A stretch of DNA of 64,000 nucleotides, taken from Paenibacillus sp. LHD-38 (GTDB lineage Bacteria; Bacillota; Bacilli; Paenibacillales; Paenibacillaceae). Location of the stretch: the NCBI RefSeq assembly GCF_031157315.1, contig NZ_JAVIFU010000021.1:1-64000 (forward strand), in the 5' to 3' direction. Position 1 is the first letter of the stretch, and each line of letters starts with the position of its first letter. This document shows, piece by piece, positions 60,813 through 64,000 of this stretch. Position numbers and translations under genes: made by a program. The notes under the pieces are model-generated. The model saw only the letters and a program-made list of their open reading frames with translations, searched no databases and was not told the origin of the DNA.

Positions 60813-61703
60813 TTATCCTTTTACAGCTCCGATCGTAATCCCTTTCACGAAATATTTTTGGAAGAAAGGGTAAGCGATCAAAATCGGAATAATACCGATG
60901 ACCGCGATCGCCATCTTGACTGTCATAGTAGGCAGCGCCTCCGTTGACGCGCTGGCGCCTGAGCTGTTAAACTGGCCGCTTGCCATAAACTGGGCATCCT
61001 GCAATATGCGGTTCAGCAAATTTTGAATGCTGTAGTATTGCGGATCCGTTATATAGACCATGCCGTTCATCCAGTCGTTCCAATAAGCAATCGTTTGGAA
61101 AAGTCCGACTGTCGCCAGAATCGGCATGGAAAGCGGAAGCACGATCGATGCGAAAGTCCTAATTTCCCCTGCTCCGTCTATATTCGCGGATTCGATTACC
61201 GCCATCGGTATCGACGTTTGAAAGTACGTCCGCATCAGCATGATGTTAAAGCCGTTCATCAGCAAACCCGGGATTATTAATGCCCAAATCGTATTCTTGA
61301 TATCCAGCATTTGCGAGTAGATCATATAGGTAGGCACAAGCCCCCCGTTAAACAGCAGCGTGAAAAAGACGAAAAATGCCAGCACGTTGCGAAGCGGATA
61401 ATCTTTGCGGGAAATCGGATAAGCCAATAAGGACGTAATCACAAGACTGACCGACGTTCCGACGACCGTAATCAGAATCGTGATGCCATAAGACCGGAAA
61501 ATGTCCGAGCCTTCTCCCAGTAAATACTTGTATGCCTCCATGCTGAGCTCCTGCGGGAAAAAGGAATATCCATTGCTTACAATTTCGTTCTCAGACGTAA
61601 TGGAGGAAATGAGCAAGAGCACGAAAGGAATGACGCAAGCCAAGGAAAGCAAAATCATGAAGCTATGTCCGAACCACTGCATCGCTTTATTTTCATTTTT
61701 CAT
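60813..61703 (-). CDS. LplC-type ABC permease, 296 aa
   Basis: Six-span permease with VISSITSENEIVSNGYSFFP, FTLLFNGGLVPTYMIY, the EAA loop AVIESANIDGAGEIRTFASI, and the tail FFQKYFVKGITIGAVKG. ATG 61703 was chosen because AAGGTGAGGTGA precedes it; GTG 61712 lies inside that site. It pairs with the LplB encoded 18 bp upstream. Confidence 0.92.
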   Translation of the reverse strand: MKNENKAMQWFGHSFMILLSLACVIPFVLLLISSITSENEIVSNGYSFFPQELSMEAYKYLLGEGSDIFRSYGITILITVVGTSVSLVITSLLAYPISRKDYPLRNVLAFFVFFTLLFNGGLVPTYMIYSQMLDIKNTIWALIIPGLLMNGFNIMLMRTYFQTSIPMAVIESANIDGAGEIRTFASIVLPLSMPILATVGLFQTIAYWNDWMNGMVYITDPQYYSIQNLLNRILQDAQFMASGQFNSSGASASTEALPTMTVKMAIAVIGIIPILIAYPFFQKYFVKGITIGAVKG

Positions 61704-61721
61704 GGAAGTCACCTCACCTTA

Positions 61722-62681
61722 TTAGAACAATGCGTTTTCTTTGTTGATTTTGCGTACTAAATAATTAGATGCAATGACGAGAATAAAGCCCACGAGCGAT
61801 TGATATAGACCGGCCGCAGCAGACATTCCGATGTCCCCGAGCCCCATCAACCCCCGATACACATACGTATCGATAACGTTCGTCGTCGAATAGATAGCTC
61901 CTGAATTCATCGTCACCTGGTAGAACAAACCGAAGTCGGAGTAGAAGATCTTTCCGATGCTGAGCAATGTCAACATCGTAATCGTCGGCATCAGCGACGG
62001 CATCGTAATATGCCGAATTTGCTTCCATTTGCCGGCCCCGTCCAGTCTCGCCGCTTCATAATATTCATCATCGATGCCGATGATGGCTGCGAAGAAAATA
62101 ATGCTGTTGAAACCGATGCCTTTCCAAGTATGAACCAACGTCAGAATGTACGGCCAATACTTGGATTCCTGATACCAATTGATATCCTGCATTCCGAAAA
62201 GCGGAAGTATCGTTTTGTTTAGAAAACCAGTTTCCAAGCTCAGTCCCGCATAAGCCAAATAACTGACAATGACTATAGATACAAGAAACGGAAGTAAAAT
62301 AATGCTCTGGTACAACCTGGACATGAACCGATTTTTGATTTCATTCAAGAGAATCGCGACCCCAATAGCCAGCGACATCCCTAGAATAATAAACACCACA
62401 TTGTACAAAATCGTATTTCTCGTAATGATGTAAGCGTCCGAAGTTTTAAACAAATACTCGAAATTTTTGAGTCCGGCCCAATCGCTTCCCCATATTCCTT
62501 GAGAGAAATTGATATCCTTGAAAGCAATAACGATTCCGAACATAGGCAAATAATTATTGAGCAAGAGATAAAGCAAGCCAGGAATCGTCATCAGTGTTAG
62601 CGGAATAAACTTTTTGAATCCCCTCATTTTGAACTTTGCCGGCTTTTTGCGATTATTAATCGTGACTGTCGCTTCTGTCAA
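61722..62681 (-). CDS. LplB-type ABC permease, 319 aa
   Basis: Permease with the LplB start RGFKKFIPLTLMTIPGLLYL, NTILYNVVFIILGMSLAIGV and the EAA loop YYEAARLDGAGKWKQIRHIT. The start was set at TTG 62681: GAGGGGAT lies directly upstream, and the decayed copy at 40872 keeps the same TTG and leader. The longer frame to 62726 is rejected. First gene of LplB-LplC-GH3, with tandem AAAGTCAGCAAA-like repeats 74 bp upstream. No ATPase gene, so a shared MsmX-type ATPase is inferred. Confidence 0.92.
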   Translation of the reverse strand: MTEATVTINNRKKPAKFKMRGFKKFIPLTLMTIPGLLYLLLNNYLPMFGIVIAFKDINFSQGIWGSDWAGLKNFEYLFKTSDAYIITRNTILYNVVFIILGMSLAIGVAILLNEIKNRFMSRLYQSIILLPFLVSIVIVSYLAYAGLSLETGFLNKTILPLFGMQDINWYQESKYWPYILTLVHTWKGIGFNSIIFFAAIIGIDDEYYEAARLDGAGKWKQIRHITMPSLMPTITMLTLLSIGKIFYSDFGLFYQVTMNSGAIYSTTNVIDTYVYRGLMGLGDIGMSAAAGLYQSLVGFILVIASNYLVRKINKENALF

Positions 62682-62754
62682 ATAAATCCCCTCGTTCCTT
62701 CTTTCTGTTCCAGCTGTATTCATCATAAAGCATTGCCGAAATCGTCTCTAACGG

Positions 62755-62788
62755 TTTACTGACTTTCTATTATCACTTTGCTGACTTT
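62755..62788 (-). promoter_or_regulatory. Tandem operator AAAGTCAGCAAA, lplB copy
   Basis: TTTACTGACTTT at 62755-62766 and TTTGCTGACTTT at 62777-62788, 22 bp apart, 74 bp upstream of the lplB start. Same layout as at 40949 and 54823. Confidence 0.75.
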
Positions 62789-62925
62789 TTATGAACAAAC
62801 AAGGATGGCACAATTGGGAATGCTTCAAATATTATTCATGCAGAGCTTTTCGAAGTATCGGTGAAAAACTTGCCTAGATAGGCTGCCAGCTCTCCACCAC
62901 CGTCCTCCCGTTATTAAAATAAAAA

Positions 62926-62962
62926 TCGCCGTCCGAATCCCGACAGGAATCTTGAACGGCGA
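62926..62962 (-). terminator. Terminator after the MerR-like relic
   Basis: TCGCCGT and ACGGCGA, with an inner imperfect helix, lie 15 bp beyond the relic's stop; a T-run follows on the minus strand (complement of 62921-62925). On the plus strand it ends in ATTTTA. Confidence 0.7.
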
Positions 62963-62976
62963 CAATTTTAGAGTCA

Positions 62977-63180
62977 TCACATAAGTGGCTTGAAAAGCTG
63001 ACGGAAGGTGACCCTGGTGCGGCCTTCGAAGCCCTCAAAGGTAGCCGTTACCCGAAATTCGTGGCCGGATTCCGTTTGTCCCGACGGAGAGAACAACCCG
63101 ATTTGATCATAAAACCGCAAGGTTCGTATGGTAAGCCCCGTCAGCTTGGCTATATCCCCTACCTTCCAATGTCTCTTCAT
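62977..63180 (-). pseudogene. Chimeric relic: MerR N terminus fused to an SRPBCC-like C terminus
   Basis: The first 35 or so codons are a MerR helix-turn-helix (WKVGDIAKLTGLTIRTLRFY then DQIGLFSPSG). The frame then continues as HEFRVTATFEGFEGRTRVTF and RQLF, which resembles the end of an AHSA1/SRPBCC protein and not a MerR effector domain. This is best explained by a deletion joining two neighbouring genes. A 67-aa protein could be made, but it lacks the MerR dimerisation helix. Confidence 0.6.
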
Positions 63181-63368
63181 GAACCATCTCCATTCTTTGG
63201 CGCTAGCTATGTATTGGTAGCTCTATTGTAAAACATTACATTACGTAAAGTTCAAGTGAAATCGTGACGCTCTACCAGAATTTTTTTGCGCCCCTGATTT
63301 TGAACACAAGCTATTGTATCTAACGGCTAAACCTCCGCCTCGGCGCTCGTTAATGCCATGTTATAAGA

Positions 63369-63399
63369 AATATACGCTTGGAATCCCCAAGCGTATATT
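63369..63399 (-). terminator. rlmH terminator
   Basis: AATATACGCTTGG and CCAAGCGTATATT form a perfect 13-bp stem with a 5-nt loop, about 24 bp after the rlmH stop. A/T-rich flanks allow action on both strands. Confidence 0.88.
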
Positions 63400-63410
63400 C
63401 GAGTATTTTT

Positions 63411-63443
63411 GAAAATTTCACCCTACTTGTGATAAGGCTCACC
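63411..63443 (-). repeat. Attachment repeat (att1) at the genuine rlmH 3' end
   Basis: The segment covers the last codons of rlmH (GAG-CCT-TAT-CAC-AAG-TAG) plus 12 bp downstream. Near-copies occur at 43119-43151 and 32361-32393. In staphylococci the same codons (ending Tyr-His-Lys-stop) hold the SCC attachment site. Confidence 0.75.
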
Positions 63444-63902
63444 CCGATTTATCTTCACAGCCCGATAAATCTGCTCCACCAGCACCAGACGCATCAGCTG
63501 GTGCGGCAAGGTCATGCGCCCAAAGCTAAGCTTCTGTTGGGAACGCTTCAACACCGCGGGAGCAAGACCATTGCTCCCGCCAATAACAAAAGCCACGTGG
63601 CTGCGCCCATACGTGGCTAATTTATCGAGCTGGCCCGCGAGATCCTCGCTGGACCAGAGCTCGCCTTCAAGCGCGAGCGCGACTACGTGCGCATCAGGCT
63701 TCAGCTGCGCTAGAAGCCTCTCGCCCTCTCGCTCGCACACAATCGCTTCCTCCGCCGGACTCATCGTCTCCGGCGCTTTCTCATCGGGCACTTCCGTGAG
63801 CGTAAGCTTCACGTAAGGCCCTAGCCGCTTGGCATATTCCGCTATGCCAAGCACCAAATACTTTTCTTTCAGCTTGCCGACGGCAGCGATCTGTATATGC
63901 AA
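63423..63902 (-). CDS. rlmH: 23S rRNA (pseudouridine-1915 N3) methyltransferase RlmH, 159 aa
   Basis: SPOUT-class methyltransferase that modifies pseudouridine 1915 in helix 69 of 23S rRNA. Landmarks are VGKLKEKYLVLGIAEYAKRL at the start, the knot motif FVIGGSNGL, and the conserved end VEQIYRAVKINRGEPYHK. TTG 63902 was chosen because it gives a protein of 159 aa like the Bacillus enzyme and lies 8 nt after GGGAAG; GTG 63911 is an alternative. It is a core gene and anchors the region on the chromosome. Its 3' end is the reference for the attachment repeats. Confidence 0.95.
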   Translation of the reverse strand: MHIQIAAVGKLKEKYLVLGIAEYAKRLGPYVKLTLTEVPDEKAPETMSPAEEAIVCEREGERLLAQLKPDAHVVALALEGELWSSEDLAGQLDKLATYGRSHVAFVIGGSNGLAPAVLKRSQQKLSFGRMTLPHQLMRLVLVEQIYRAVKINRGEPYHK

Positions 63903-64000
63903 ACCTGACACTTCCCTTTTGCTGGCTCCAAAATTCTACTAACCTATTTGTTCATTTTTTACATCCGTTACATCTGTCATTATTCCATGTCTTACATTAA

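Noticed and set aside
32361..63443. A CRISPR array or phage integration explaining the repeats
   Set aside because: Only three copies, over 10 kb apart, with no spacers; no integrase, capsid or lysis genes in the intervals.

Overview
The window looks like a chromosomal segment of a spore-forming, saprophytic Firmicute, most likely Paenibacillus. This rests on an alpha/beta-type small acid-soluble spore protein, four Lpl/YesMN-style sugar-transport clusters or their remains, strong GGAGG-type ribosome binding sites, many TTG/GTG starts, a Bacillus-type rlmH gene and a very large glycoside-hydrolase complement. No rRNA, tRNA, CRISPR array or phage module was seen.

Layout. 0-6 kb: a broken IS200/IS605 transposase, an unknown 196-aa protein, and a two-gene operon of a thiamine-diphosphate enzyme translationally coupled to a GAF-GAF-PAS-GGDEF-EAL protein. 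6-13.4 kb: a two-component system divergent from a binding-protein/permease/permease/GH5 operon. 13.4-15.7 kb: two tandem paralogous 93-aa proteins of unknown function, an SRPBCC protein, an IS remnant and a CAP-domain fragment. 15.8-19.6 kb: a GH92 alpha-mannosidase divergent from an AraC regulator, then MFS and flavohemoglobin fragments. 19.6-26.8 kb: YesN/YesM regulators divergent from an LplB-LplC-binding protein operon. 26.8-28.2 kb: a deletion-derivative IS and the spore-protein gene. 28.3-32.3 kb: a DoxX / carboxylesterase-like hydrolase / ring-opening dioxygenase / permease operon resembling the B. subtilis mhq quinone-detoxification genes, divergent from an XRE-cupin regulator.

32.4-63.4 kb is accessory DNA punctuated by three copies of a sequence that matches the 3' end of rlmH, including its last codons and stop. 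One copy is the real rlmH end (63.42 kb); the others lie at 43.12 and 32.36 kb. This is the position used by staphylococcal cassette chromosome (SCC) elements, so the stretch reads as two stacked cassettes. Cassette A (32.4-43.1 kb) carries a split chromate transporter, a ROK repressor, two formylglycine-generating enzymes with one Cys-type sulfatase, and many gene fragments. Some fragments are collinear with the intact transporter/GH3 block of cassette B. Cassette B (43.1-63.4 kb) carries GH20, GH30, GH3, GH52 and GH43 enzymes, a binding protein, YesN/YesM regulators, a second GH3 and LplC/LplB permeases. No recombinase gene is visible in either cassette.

Functionally, cassette B looks like a complete oligosaccharide system: sense outside (YesM), switch on (YesN, probably through tandem AAAGTCAGCAAA repeats about 75 bp before the transporter genes), import (binding protein plus LplBC), and hydrolyse inside with enzymes pointing to xylo-oligosaccharides, beta-glucosides and N-acetylhexosamine-containing glycans. 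No ATPase gene is present, so these permeases probably use a shared MsmX-type ATPase encoded elsewhere.
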